Positions 9,827 to 18,327 of a stretch of DNA of 49,652 bases are shown here, piece by piece. Position numbers and translations under genes: made by a program. Positions within the stretch are counted from its first letter, which is position 1. Each line of letters opens with the position of its first letter. The notes beneath the pieces are model-generated. The model saw only the letters and a list, made by a program, of their open reading frames with translations. It ran no database searches and was not told the origin of the DNA. The stretch is from NCBI RefSeq assembly GCF_003201285.1, contig NZ_QICS01000020.1, positions 1 to 49,652 on the forward strand, given 5' to 3'. Source of the DNA: Lachnotalea glycerini (GTDB lineage: Bacteria > Bacillota > Clostridia > Lachnospirales > Lachnospiraceae).

Positions 9827-10528
9827 CTACCATTCGATTAACTCAACAGGCAACGGAGCGGCATTGACTTCAATATTACGAACTTTGGCATTATGTATAT
9901 GAATTACTCGATCCGCCATCGGTGCTATCGCTGTATTGTGTGTGATTACAATAACGGTGGTTCCCGTATTTTTGCAAGTATCCTGTAATAGCTTTAATAT
10001 CTGCTTGCCTGTTTCATAATCAAGTGCTCCCGTTGGCTCGTCGCAAAGCAGTAATTTGGGATTCTTCGCCAGTGCCCTTGCAATCGCAACTCGCTGCTGC
10101 TCACCACCTGATAGCTGCGCAGGAAAGTTGAGTTTTCTGTCACCCAGTCCAACATCTTCTAATACATTGTCGACATCTAATGCATTTGGTGAAATCTGTG
10201 TTGCCAATTCTACATTTTCCTTTGCTGTCAAATTAGGAACTAAATTATAAAACTGAAATACAAATCCTACATCTTCCCGTCGGTATTTCGTCAGTTTTTT
10301 ACTGTTATAGGTTGCTATATCAATTCCATCTACAAAGACATGCCCTTCATCCGGTGTATCCATTCCTCCTAAAATATTTAAAACCGTTGATTTGCCTGCC
10401 CCACTTGGCCCTAATATAATTGCAAATTCACCCTTTTCAATCTCAAAACTAATTCCGTTATTGGCAACAATGGTGCTTTCTCCCATATAGTATCTTCTAT
10501 ATTCCTCTATTATTTTCACATAGCTCAT
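9827..10528 (-). CDS. ABC transporter ATP-binding protein (MacB/LolD class)
   Basis: This 233-residue ATPase has a Walker A GPSGAGKS (about 41-48), a Q-loop (VFQFYNL), the signature [16 protein letters not shown] (about 138-153), Walker [13 protein letters not shown] and the switch His in ITHN. The GEQQR form of the signature and the GALD after Walker B are typical of ATPases that power FtsX/MacB permeases. It would bind the cytosolic face of the 1150-residue permease encoded 13 bases downstream. The pair appears to be transcribed away from the TetR gene on the other strand. The transported or sensed substrate is not evident. Confidence 0.93.
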   Translation of the reverse strand: MSYVKIIEEYRRYYMGESTIVANNGISFEIEKGEFAIILGPSGAGKSTVLNILGGMDTPDEGHVFVDGIDIATYNSKKLTKYRREDVGFVFQFYNLVPNLTAKENVELATQISPNALDVDNVLEDVGLGDRKLNFPAQLSGGEQQRVAIARALAKNPKLLLCDEPTGALDYETGKQILKLLQDTCKNTGTTVIVITHNTAIAPMADRVIHIHNAKVRNIEVNAAPLPVELIEW

Positions 10529-10601
10529 GATTTTCTCACTTTCCGCTTTCTAGTTCATGCATCATCTCATAAATAAATCCTATTTAAATAAAATGTCCCA
10601 C

Positions 10602-10630
10602 TTGTGTCATATAATAATCAATAGTATACT
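10602..10630 (+). promoter_or_regulatory. Probable promoter of the TetR-family gene
   Basis: TTGTGT (10602-10607), a 17-base spacer and TATACT (10625-10630) precede the TetR gene. An imperfect palindrome with arms ATGTCCCA / TGTGTCAT (10594-10611) overlaps the -35 box and also lies upstream of the divergent ABC genes. It could be the operator, but the symmetry is partial. Confidence 0.45.
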
Positions 10631-10692
10631 AGAGAAAAATAAAAAACAAGATATCTGATTTAACTTACACAAAAAGGAGAATGTGTGTCACC

Positions 10693-11268
10693 ATGTATAA
10701 AAAACAAACAAGTTTAATCGCAATTCAATCACAAAAATGGATTGCCGCTTCCTTAATTCACCTTTTAGAAGCTTACAGTTTTTCTGAAATCACGGTCACG
10801 CAAATTTGTCAGGAGGCGTCGCTGGTACGAAAAACTTTTTATCGAAATTTCGACACCAAGGAGGATATTATTCACTATATTCTGGATCAGTTATTTGAAA
10901 CTTTCCGTAGTAAATTTAATATTGAAGAATCAGCATCCTATGAGATATTTTATCATTATTATGAATTTTGGGCGCAAGAGAAACAATTACTTACCTTTTT
11001 GCACCGTGATGATTTGTTCTATTTATTAACAAAAAAATATATGGAATATGCTGATTCTGTCCACATGTATTTCATCAAAGAAAACATTGGAGCACAAACC
11101 GGCTTAGAGCCTTACGTCATTCATTTTATTGCAGGTGGAATGGTTTCGATCTTAGAACATTGGCTAGAGCTTGGCTTTAATGAGTCCATTTATAACTTAA
11201 CCAAATTGACAGAAACGTTACTTCTGAGTGCGAATGCCTATTTGAATGCTTCTAGTCTGCCTAGATGA
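10693..11268 (+). CDS. TetR/AcrR-family transcriptional regulator
   Basis: This 191-residue regulator has a TetR helix-turn-helix at about residues 15-60 (ITVTQICQEASLVRKTFYRNF), followed by an all-helical ligand and dimer domain. The C-terminal part resembles the group of short clostridial TetR proteins with a tyrosine-rich middle (YHYYEFW). It is divergent from the FtsX-type ABC exporter, so repression of that exporter in response to a small molecule is the simplest role. An ATG at 10681 touches the AAGGAG ribosome site, so the ATG at 10693 is preferred. The ligand is unknown. Confidence 0.85.
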   Translation: MYKKQTSLIAIQSQKWIAASLIHLLEAYSFSEITVTQICQEASLVRKTFYRNFDTKEDIIHYILDQLFETFRSKFNIEESASYEIFYHYYEFWAQEKQLLTFLHRDDLFYLLTKKYMEYADSVHMYFIKENIGAQTGLEPYVIHFIAGGMVSILEHWLELGFNESIYNLTKLTETLLLSANAYLNASSLPR

Positions 11269-11303
11269 ATGTTCCATAATCAGGCAGACGGATCAGAATA
11301 CTA

Positions 11304-12371
11304 CTATTGCTCAAGTAATCTAATGTATTCTTGTACGTTATCATATGTAATTTTTTGATAAGGGATGTATACATATTTGTTGTTCACGAATTGAATGCTT
11401 TTTGGAAAGTCTTGCTTCATGGCAAGAGCAAATGCCATGTCAACAATAGCCTTGGCCTGTCCTCGATAATCGTTAAATACAGTACCGATTAACTCTTTCT
11501 TTTTCACGCTTTCTAAGCCATTTTGCAGTCCATCGACCCCGACAATTATGGGGTATTGTTCTATTTTACTTTTCTTTAGCGCATCTAAGGCTCCAAGTGC
11601 CATATCATCGTTGTTCGCAAATACTACTTCAATATCTTCGCCAAATTCATCAATCCATGTTGCCATTTTCGTAGTGGCTTGTGCGCGGTTCCAATTAGCA
11701 ATTTCATCACCAAGCTTTTGAAGTGTATAGCCTGCATTCATTACCGTCTTAATGGAGTTCTCTGTTCGTACCAAAGCATCTTGATGTCCCGGTTCTCCCT
11801 CCAGCATCACATATTGAAGTACTCCATCCTTATTTTTATCAATCAAATCAAAGTCTTTCTCACATGCTTCCACGATAATATTTCCTTGCATGTTACCAGA
11901 CTCTGCGGCATCAGCACCTACATAATAGATTTTATCCCATCGTTGTAAATCCTCCTCCACAAGTTCACGATTAAAAAATACAATCGGAATATCTGCACTC
12001 TTTGCCTTATCGATTACACCGGAAGCATCCGTTCTATCAACCAAACCAACACACAATGCATCATATTCTTTATCTACAAAGTTCTCAATCTGGTCATTTT
12101 GCGTAATCTGACTGCCACTTGCGCTTTGGATATCCAAAGTGATTGCAAAACCAGTCTCCATTTCCTTTTGCTTGGTCAGCTTGCTTACCTCTTGTATCAG
12201 AGTGGATACATACGTATCGTATTCATCATAAATGCAAACACCTATTTTTATACTTTTTACTTCATTTGATACTTTTTGTTGTCTGGAATATTGTTTAAAT
12301 AATACAAAACAAGCACTAACTAACGTAATAACAAATAAGCTTGCTCCAAGCACTTTACTATACTTTTTCAT
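11304..12371 (-). CDS. Galactose/glucose-binding-like sugar-binding lipoprotein, probable sensory component
   Basis: This 355-residue type I periplasmic binding protein resembles MglB. A short hydrophobic N-terminus ends in a plausible lipobox (VSAC, Cys21), so it should be tethered outside the membrane. An EF-hand-like calcium loop DKNKDGVLQY, as in the galactose/glucose-binding protein, is visible in the middle. It is the last gene of an operon with a response regulator, a kinase and a second binding protein, and no permease belongs to that operon. A sensory role, presenting bound sugar to the kinase as XylFII does for LytS in Clostridium beijerinckii, is more likely than transport. It ends convergent with the TetR gene. 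Confidence 0.8.
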   Translation of the reverse strand: MKKYSKVLGASLFVITLVSACFVLFKQYSRQQKVSNEVKSIKIGVCIYDEYDTYVSTLIQEVSKLTKQKEMETGFAITLDIQSASGSQITQNDQIENFVDKEYDALCVGLVDRTDASGVIDKAKSADIPIVFFNRELVEEDLQRWDKIYYVGADAAESGNMQGNIIVEACEKDFDLIDKNKDGVLQYVMLEGEPGHQDALVRTENSIKTVMNAGYTLQKLGDEIANWNRAQATTKMATWIDEFGEDIEVVFANNDDMALGALDALKKSKIEQYPIIVGVDGLQNGLESVKKKELIGTVFNDYRGQAKAIVDMAFALAMKQDFPKSIQFVNNKYVYIPYQKITYDNVQEYIRLLEQ

Positions 12372-12397
12372 ATCTATTGCTCCTCGCTTTGACTTTA

Positions 12398-13354
12398 TTA
12401 TTTGACAAATGGGAATAGAACGCGTTGAATTTCGGGCAAATATAAATTCGAGTCATTTACAGTATAATATTTAATGTATTGTGTTATTTCTTCTTTATCA
12501 TATTGCTCTTCCCCAAGCATAGTTTTCAGGCCAATATAGCCGATACTAAATTCATCCTGATAAACAAGCATTTTAATTTTTTTATTATCCAGATAATAAA
12601 CGGCTTTGTCTGAATTGGCTATTCCGTAAATTTTAACTTTTTTATTCAAGTTAATCGTCGCATCGATTACCGCCTCCAAAGAAGTATTGTCTAAAGCCAC
12701 CACTACGTCTACAGCTTCCTGTGTCAATTCTCTTTGAACGAATAGCATGGGAGTGTTTTCTCCAGTCTCTCTCTCCCAGTAGGTCAGATTGTTGAATTTC
12801 TCTGTAATTTGATTATAGAAGCCTTCAAACCGTTTTTTTACACTGTCGCGTTGCTGATTTTCCATTATTATTGCTATTTTAGCTATTGAATTTTCTTTAT
12901 CCTTTACTACCTTGGCAAGGTTTTCTCCCATAGAATAATTATCAGCACTGACCAAAGTAATATTATCATTATCAACACCAGATTCTATACATACGATTGG
13001 AAAGTTCTTATATGGTAAATTAATTGTACTTAAATCCATTTCACTGTCATTTGCCGCAAGCAAAATACCATCTGCACCATTATCAATTTCCCTTTGTATT
13101 AAAAGCAACTGCTCCTCTATGTTATGAGTAGTTGACATCAAAACATAATTGATTTCTACATCACTGTCCTGACTCGCCTGATCAATTCCCTGCTTTAAGC
13201 TTTCCCATCGATCTATTGTATTTCCATATAAGATAACAGATACCTGCTGAGGTATCATCTCTTTGTCTTGGCTATACATCAGCAGTGCAATTATAATAAA
13301 CATCAAAGAAATTCCTATACTAGATCCCATCAAAAGTTTTTTCTTTTTTACCAT
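12398..13354 (-). CDS. Membrane-anchored sugar-binding-like protein, probable sensory component
   Basis: This 318-residue protein has an uncleaved N-terminal membrane helix (about 8-28, after KKKK) and a LacI/RbsB-like binding fold (VSVILYGNTIDRWESLKQGI near residue 38; NGADGILLAANDSEM about 90-105). It lacks a lipobox, so it is tethered by the helix. It lies 6 bases after the kinase stop and 26 bases before the second binding-protein gene, so translation is probably coupled. The sequence is more divergent than the transporter's own binding protein. With its gene neighbours this suggests a co-sensor that contacts the kinase's extracellular domain. Its ligand is unknown. Confidence 0.75.
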   Translation of the reverse strand: MVKKKKLLMGSSIGISLMFIIIALLMYSQDKEMIPQQVSVILYGNTIDRWESLKQGIDQASQDSDVEINYVLMSTTHNIEEQLLLIQREIDNGADGILLAANDSEMDLSTINLPYKNFPIVCIESGVDNDNITLVSADNYSMGENLAKVVKDKENSIAKIAIIMENQQRDSVKKRFEGFYNQITEKFNNLTYWERETGENTPMLFVQRELTQEAVDVVVALDNTSLEAVIDATINLNKKVKIYGIANSDKAVYYLDNKKIKMLVYQDEFSIGYIGLKTMLGEEQYDKEEITQYIKYYTVNDSNLYLPEIQRVLFPFVK

Positions 13355-13360
13355 TTTTTA

Positions 13361-15154
13361 TTATTTAGCTCCCTCCCTATCTTTCACTTTTGGAAGATGG
13401 ATTACAATTGTGGTTCCCTCGTCGAGTTCACTTTTAATTTGCAATCCATATTCTTCACCAAAATATAGCTTAATTCTTTGATGAACATTAATCAATCCGA
13501 TACCAGAGCCTTTTTTTCTCGCTCTGCTATTGTCCGTCAGTAATAGTAGCTGCTCCTCTTTGGGAATTCCCATCCCATTATCCGATATCTCGATATAAAT
13601 ATCATTTTCTGTCTCATAGCCTTTTATCGTTATAATACCTTCATCCCTCATTGATTCAACACCGTAGTAAATTGCATTTTCCAAAAGCGGCTGCACAATC
13701 AGCTTAATGGTGCTATATTCTTCAATTTCTTTTGCAATATCAATTACAACATTAAATTGGTCTTTATAACGAACCTTTTGAATTTTTAAGTAATTTTTAG
13801 CATGCTCCATTTCATCATGAATAGAAATAATATTTTTTCCCTTACTAAGACTGATTCGAAACAGACTTGCTAATGCAGTAACCATAGAGATTGCATCCTG
13901 ATACCTCTGAGATTCTACCATCCAGACAATGGAATCCAATGTATTATATAGAAAATGAGGATTAATCTGAGATTGCAGCGCATCCAGCTCACTTTTACGC
14001 TTCTCCTCCTGCTCCTTCACAATATCATCCATCAAATGCTTCATTTGATTCACCATAGAATAAATTGTTCTGCCAAGATGCTGTATTTCGTGAGAACCTC
14101 CTGTATAAATAATGGAATTCAGATTTCCATTTTCTAAGTCCTTAACGGAATGCTCCAGCTTTCGAATTGGATTTGTTATCTTCTCTGATATTACAATATT
14201 ACCTATAATAATAACAATAATAGAAACCGCTAATACAATATAGGTAAAATATTTAAACTGATTCAAATTGATTGCAATTTCTTTGATTGGAGTAACACTA
14301 ATGATTTTCCATCCCGTATAACCTACTGTCTTTACTACGACTGCTCTTTCCTCTCCTTCAAAATATTCCATATGGTTTCCATCTTCATATTGTGCTGCTT
14401 CCTGATTGTTTTCTTTCATCAAGTTCGAATAAATAACCTTCTGTTTGGGATGATAAATCAACTCTCCCTCACTATCTGTTAAATACACATAGCCTTCTCC
14501 CTTCGTATTTACCTTAGAAAACAACTGTTCAATATCACTAAAATTCATGTCTACCAGCAAAATTCCACGGCTTGTGTTTCCCTCATACGTCAAACTTACA
14601 ACTCTGCTTAAAGATACAACCCAATAATAACGAAAATTACTGTCATTAAACAAATCCTGTACATGAGGTGTAGAAAAATGTAAATTCTCTATCTTCAGAT
14701 TAGCCTGTATAAACCAATCTTGTTTTTCCGGCAATACCTCATCTTTCATCGAAGCAACCGGAGAAGCAGCTATTAGGTTGCCTTTTTCATCAAAGCAAGC
14801 GATACTGATTAAATTGTCCTTATTTGCTTCATATAGAAGTGTCATCTCCTTGTCCATATCTTCATATGCCAAATCTTTATTCTTAATTACACTGTAATAC
14901 ATGGTGTCAGAGATGTTCATTAAATTTCTAATATAGGTGTTAAGATTCAGGCTTGCCTGATCGATAAGCTGCTTATTTTTCTGCGTCACTAATTGTTTTG
15001 AATTTTCAATGTATTTTTCATACAAGGTCAATCCTACAAAACTCATACTGATAATGGAAATGGCCGTAAATGATATAGATATTGTAAATTGAATACTTCT
15101 GCACCGATATACTCCTAAAATATAATTGATTAATTTCTTGATTTCATTTATCAT
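13361..15154 (-). CDS. YesM-type sensor histidine kinase
   Basis: This 597-residue membrane kinase has helix 1 at about 20-45, an extracellular Cache-like domain (about 50-295), helix 2 at about 300-325, a HAMP linker, the His_kinase domain with LQSQINPHFLYNTL (the His is the phosphoacceptor), and an HATPase domain with N-box LLENAIYYG and G-boxes DNGMGI and GSGIGL. YesM/LytS-family kinases pair with AraC-type regulators to control sugar uptake. The gene overlaps the response-regulator stop by 11 bases, which indicates coupled translation. The two binding proteins that follow may present the sugar to its extracellular domain. The nearby ChvE-like importer is the probable target. Confidence 0.92.
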   Translation of the reverse strand: MINEIKKLINYILGVYRCRSIQFTISISFTAISIISMSFVGLTLYEKYIENSKQLVTQKNKQLIDQASLNLNTYIRNLMNISDTMYYSVIKNKDLAYEDMDKEMTLLYEANKDNLISIACFDEKGNLIAASPVASMKDEVLPEKQDWFIQANLKIENLHFSTPHVQDLFNDSNFRYYWVVSLSRVVSLTYEGNTSRGILLVDMNFSDIEQLFSKVNTKGEGYVYLTDSEGELIYHPKQKVIYSNLMKENNQEAAQYEDGNHMEYFEGEERAVVVKTVGYTGWKIISVTPIKEIAINLNQFKYFTYIVLAVSIIVIIIGNIVISEKITNPIRKLEHSVKDLENGNLNSIIYTGGSHEIQHLGRTIYSMVNQMKHLMDDIVKEQEEKRKSELDALQSQINPHFLYNTLDSIVWMVESQRYQDAISMVTALASLFRISLSKGKNIISIHDEMEHAKNYLKIQKVRYKDQFNVVIDIAKEIEEYSTIKLIVQPLLENAIYYGVESMRDEGIITIKGYETENDIYIEISDNGMGIPKEEQLLLLTDNSRARKKGSGIGLINVHQRIKLYFGEEYGLQIKSELDEGTTIVIHLPKVKDREGAK

Positions 15155-16775
15155 TATTTTCTACCTGACTGGCACGATATTTGGATGGAGAGATGCCATA
15201 CTCCTTCTTAAACACGTAACTAAAATAATTCGGTTCACTATAACCAACCTGACCCGCTATTGTATATGCTTTCTCTGAGGTTGTATTAAGTAGCCTTAGT
15301 GCCTGTTCCATACGTACCTTCGTAAGATAATTTACAAATCCCAAACCCGTTTCCTTTTTAAATATAGTGGAAAAATAGGCAGCACTTACGTTTAACAAAC
15401 CACAAATAGTATCAACCGATAATTCCTGATTACTGTAATTCTCATTAATGTATTGGATTGCCTTTTCTGTAATCAGCTTGGCTGTATCCGTTCTTTCTCT
15501 TCGTATTAATTTTCGTACCTGCATACAAATATGAAGAAGCCAGTTACCAACTGCATCAAGCGTATCAAACTTGCTAATGTCTTGATACCAATTAAAATCC
15601 TCTCCTGTAATCTGCTCCATATCTACTTCATATACTCTGCCAAGCCTTATGATTTCAACAAAAATCTCCATCAGTGAAAGCTGTAATTGTGCAATTGATA
15701 TCTTTGAGTATTTTACCTTTGCCATTAAAGTATGAATCGATTTTTGAAGCTCCTCTTGGCTGCCAACCTTAATTTCTTTCATGATGATTTGAACTTCATT
15801 CTCGTCAATACTGATTCTCTCTTCTGATTTTGGTTCAATGTCTTGTATATAAATAGCCTGATTCGGCTCTAATAATATTCGATATTCAAACGCACTTTTT
15901 GCACCTGCATAGGAGTGTGACAATCCGATCAAACTATCACATGCCTGTCCAATTCCGGCTGATGTATTGACATTTAACATCCTTGTGGTTATTTTACAAA
16001 TTTGATTCATTCCATTTAATAATTTAGTAATTTCTCTGCTATGACCAAGCATGGCAATCACAACAACCCATTCAAGGTAAATAAAACTTCTGTATTCCAA
16101 TAGATTTTCCAAATTTTCATTTACGATTTGCTTAAGAGAAACCGGAATTAATTGAGAGTACATCACTTCTTCCTTGTACTGCTCGCTGTCACGGTTTAAG
16201 GCTTCTGAACGGATTACTGCTACTGCATAAAAAGGAGCTGTAAAATCAATGTCGTATCGCTTTCTTAGTTCCTCAATTTTTGCTTCTTCTAGCTTTCCTT
16301 CTAATAAACTTCCCATAAATTGCTCTTTCATAACAGGCAGACTTTCATAATAGTATTTTTTAAGCCTTTCCATATTACGCTTTTCTTCAATTTCTTCATC
16401 CAGACTCTTTTTAATTCTCTCAAATACTAGCTTAAGCTGTGTTGCATCAATTGGTTTTAATATATATTCCTCCACCTCTAGCTTTATTGCTTCTCTTGCA
16501 TATTCAAATTCATCATATCCTGAAAAAATAATTATTTTTGTATTCTTAACTATTTCCTTTAACTTTCTACACATTGTAAGACCATCCATAAATGGCATAT
16601 GTATATCTGTCATAATCACATCCGGTCTTAAATTTTCCGCAAGTTCTAAGGCTTCTTCACCATTTTCTGCATAACCAATTACATCAAAGCCTGCTTCATT
16701 CCAATTTATTTTTTTAATAATGGCTTGTCTTACTTCTTCTTCATCATCTACTAATATGACGCTATAATTACTCAT
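15144..16775 (-). CDS. YesN-type response regulator with AraC DNA-binding domain
   Basis: The protein (543 residues from the chosen start) has a receiver domain at residues 1-120, with the acidic pair in LVDDEEE and the phospho-Asp in PDVIMTDIHMP. A linker of about 300 residues follows. A C-terminal AraC/XylS double helix-turn-helix (about 440-540) ends in the GYSEPNYFSYVFKKEYGISP signature. The start at 16775 has GGAGG just upstream; the ATG four codons earlier would overlap that site. It is the first gene of the sensory operon, read from a TTTACA-17-TATAAT promoter. The likely targets are the ChvE-like importer genes and perhaps its own operon. Confidence 0.93.
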   Translation of the reverse strand: MSNYSVILVDDEEEVRQAIIKKINWNEAGFDVIGYAENGEEALELAENLRPDVIMTDIHMPFMDGLTMCRKLKEIVKNTKIIIFSGYDEFEYAREAIKLEVEEYILKPIDATQLKLVFERIKKSLDEEIEEKRNMERLKKYYYESLPVMKEQFMGSLLEGKLEEAKIEELRKRYDIDFTAPFYAVAVIRSEALNRDSEQYKEEVMYSQLIPVSLKQIVNENLENLLEYRSFIYLEWVVVIAMLGHSREITKLLNGMNQICKITTRMLNVNTSAGIGQACDSLIGLSHSYAGAKSAFEYRILLEPNQAIYIQDIEPKSEERISIDENEVQIIMKEIKVGSQEELQKSIHTLMAKVKYSKISIAQLQLSLMEIFVEIIRLGRVYEVDMEQITGEDFNWYQDISKFDTLDAVGNWLLHICMQVRKLIRRERTDTAKLITEKAIQYINENYSNQELSVDTICGLLNVSAAYFSTIFKKETGLGFVNYLTKVRMEQALRLLNTTSEKAYTIAGQVGYSEPNYFSYVFKKEYGISPSKYRASQVENNDK

Positions 16776-16875
16776 GAAAACCTCCATTTATACATAACTA
16801 TAATATAACCAAATCGGATACTTCTATTTCGCTCCTTAACTTCTTAGTAACTACATTGCTTAAAAGTTTACATTA

Positions 16876-16904
16876 ATTATACCTAAATATAGCCTTTCTG
16901 TAAA
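16876..16904 (-). promoter_or_regulatory. Promoter of the sensory operon
   Basis: On the minus strand TTTACA (16899-16904), a 17-base spacer and TATAAT (16876-16881) form a near-consensus housekeeping promoter about 100 bases before the response-regulator start. Confidence 0.75.
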
Positions 16905-16928
16905 ATTCAATTTATAAAAGGAATCCAT

Positions 16929-17043
16929 GAACAATGCGGACAAGTCCGCATTAGCTCCCTAATCCCTCACTCATGAGGTACTTGACCGCTTTGCCGTCGA
17001 ATGCAGTCACGCTGTGACATTTTCCACTTGCATTCGTGCGCAT
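16929..17043. repeat. Dispersed structured repeat, copy A
   Basis: About 115 bases are nearly identical to 40060-40176. Several hairpins are visible: GCGGAC/GTCCGC, CCTCA/TGAGG, GTCAC/GTGAC, and an outer CGAATGCA/TGCATTCG. Relative to the minus strand it lies just beyond the terminator of the sugar permease gene. A 30-codon open frame runs through it on that strand. The nature of the element is unknown; a small non-autonomous mobile element or a structured RNA are both possible. Confidence 0.7.
16951..17043 (-). CDS. Possible 30-residue small protein within repeat copy A
   Basis: A short frame beginning MRTNASGKCH and ending SEGLGS is open across most of the dispersed repeat. An in-frame ATG four codons earlier (17055) would give 34 residues. 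No strong ribosome site is visible (only GCAGG next to the start). The second copy of the repeat carries two extra bases in the middle and breaks this frame, which argues against a conserved protein in this genome. It lies after a terminator, so it would need its own promoter. It is listed because it is the only frame that spans the element; it could equally be chance. Confidence 0.2.
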   Translation of the reverse strand: MRTNASGKCHSVTAFDGKAVKYLMSEGLGS

Positions 17044-17082
17044 CCTGCGGAGCATTTTTATGTAATAGGACGCAATTTCCTA

Positions 17083-17130
17083 CAAAAAACAACGAGCGAT
17101 TTTGCCAAATACAAAATTGCTCGCTGTTAT
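17083..17130 (-). terminator. Terminator of the ChvE-like importer operon
   Basis: On the minus strand the arms AACAGCGAGCAATTTTG and CAAAATCGCTCGTTGTT pair over 17 positions (two G-T pairs) around a 7-base loop and are followed by a T-run. This lies 25 bases after the permease stop codon. Confidence 0.85.
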
Positions 17131-17155
17131 ATTGTATTTTATCTAAAGCAATTGC

Positions 17156-18325
17156 TTATGCTTTCTTACGTTTTGACAATACATCCAAAGTTACTGCTCC
17201 TAATAAAACAATACCTTTTACTACTTTCTGAATATCGGTCGACCATCCAATCATTGACATACCATTGTTAAGAATACCCATGATAAACGCTCCAACAACA
17301 GCTCCCATAATCGTACCGACACCACCTGCTGCCGCTGCACCACCGATATAACATGAACCAATGGCATCCAGTTCGAAACCATCTCCTGCTTTTGGTGTTG
17401 CAGAAGCATTACGTGCAGACAATACGACACCTGCTACTGCTGCTAGAATACCCATATTGGTATATACCCAGAAAAATACTTTTCTTGTATCAATACCGGA
17501 AAGTCTTGCTGCCTTTGCATTACCTCCCAAAGCATAAATCTGACGGCCCGCTACAGTTTTGCTTGTCACAAAGTGATATACCCCTACCAAGATTCCCATT
17601 AATACAAGTACATACGGAATTCCGTTATAAGTAGCGATTTTGTAGAAAAAGAACCATACAATTCCAATGATTACAGCCAGTTTAATAAAAACCTGCCAAG
17701 TGGGGTTTGTAGCAAACCCATATTTTATTTTTGTTTTAATGTTTTTCATTTCAGCTAAAATAATTAGTATACTTGCGATCACCGCAATTAAAATACTTAT
17801 TAAATCAATCGTTCCGCTGCCAAATGAAACTTTTATAGTTGGAATAAATCCAGCTCCTATCCAAGTATAATCCGGCTGTAAGGGACCTTTTGTCTGTGCC
17901 TTTAATATGGTATATGTAAGTCCTCTACCCATAAGCATCGTTGCTAAAGTTACTACAAAAGGCGGAATGTCTAAGTAAGCTACAAAAAAGCCTACAAATA
18001 ATCCTGAAAACATACCAACTGCTAAAGCTGCTAAAAATGCAATTGGAACTGCAACTTTCATATCTACTACGAGAATTGCCGCTGTTGCCCCGCTTAGTGC
18101 AACAATAGAACCTACACCAAGGTCAATGTTTCCTGTTAACACACATAACAGCATACCTACTGCCAAAATAACGACATACCCATTTTGCATAACTAAGTTA
18201 TTAATGTTTGTTGATGATGCATTTTTACCACCTGATAAAATGTAAAATAACGTAAAGATAGCAATCAATGCAATTACCATTCCATATTGTTTCATGTCAA
18301 GATTGACCGTTTTTTTCTTTTCCAT
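17156..18325 (-). CDS. gguB: Sugar ABC transporter permease (CUT2, GguB/XylH-like)
   Basis: This 389-residue inner-membrane permease of the BPD_transp_2 family has about ten hydrophobic segments. It contains the family blocks LTGNIDLGVGSIVALSG, YALGGNAKAARLSGI and GGVGTIMGAVVGAFIMG. It would form the channel for the ChvE-like binding protein and the tandem ATPase. The start at 18325 follows AAAGGAG inside the end of the ATPase gene; a longer frame to 18361 would begin inside that gene without a better site. It is the last gene of the importer operon and is followed by a strong terminator. The symbol follows the Agrobacterium GguAB-ChvE system; the exact sugar is not known. Confidence 0.9.
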   Translation of the reverse strand: MEKKKTVNLDMKQYGMVIALIAIFTLFYILSGGKNASSTNINNLVMQNGYVVILAVGMLLCVLTGNIDLGVGSIVALSGATAAILVVDMKVAVPIAFLAALAVGMFSGLFVGFFVAYLDIPPFVVTLATMLMGRGLTYTILKAQTKGPLQPDYTWIGAGFIPTIKVSFGSGTIDLISILIAVIASILIILAEMKNIKTKIKYGFATNPTWQVFIKLAVIIGIVWFFFYKIATYNGIPYVLVLMGILVGVYHFVTSKTVAGRQIYALGGNAKAARLSGIDTRKVFFWVYTNMGILAAVAGVVLSARNASATPKAGDGFELDAIGSCYIGGAAAAGGVGTIMGAVVGAFIMGILNNGMSMIGWSTDIQKVVKGIVLLGAVTLDVLSKRKKA

Positions 18326-18327
18326 TT

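Noticed and set aside
11255-11289. Hairpin GTCTGCCT/AGGCAGAC as a terminator of the TetR gene
   Set aside because: The stem is only 8 bp with a 19-base loop and no T-run follows; too weak to list as a terminator.
17001-17271. Plus-strand open frames of 76 and 85 codons over the repeat and permease end
   Set aside because: They lie across a terminator and antisense to the permease, have no ribosome site and no recognisable protein.
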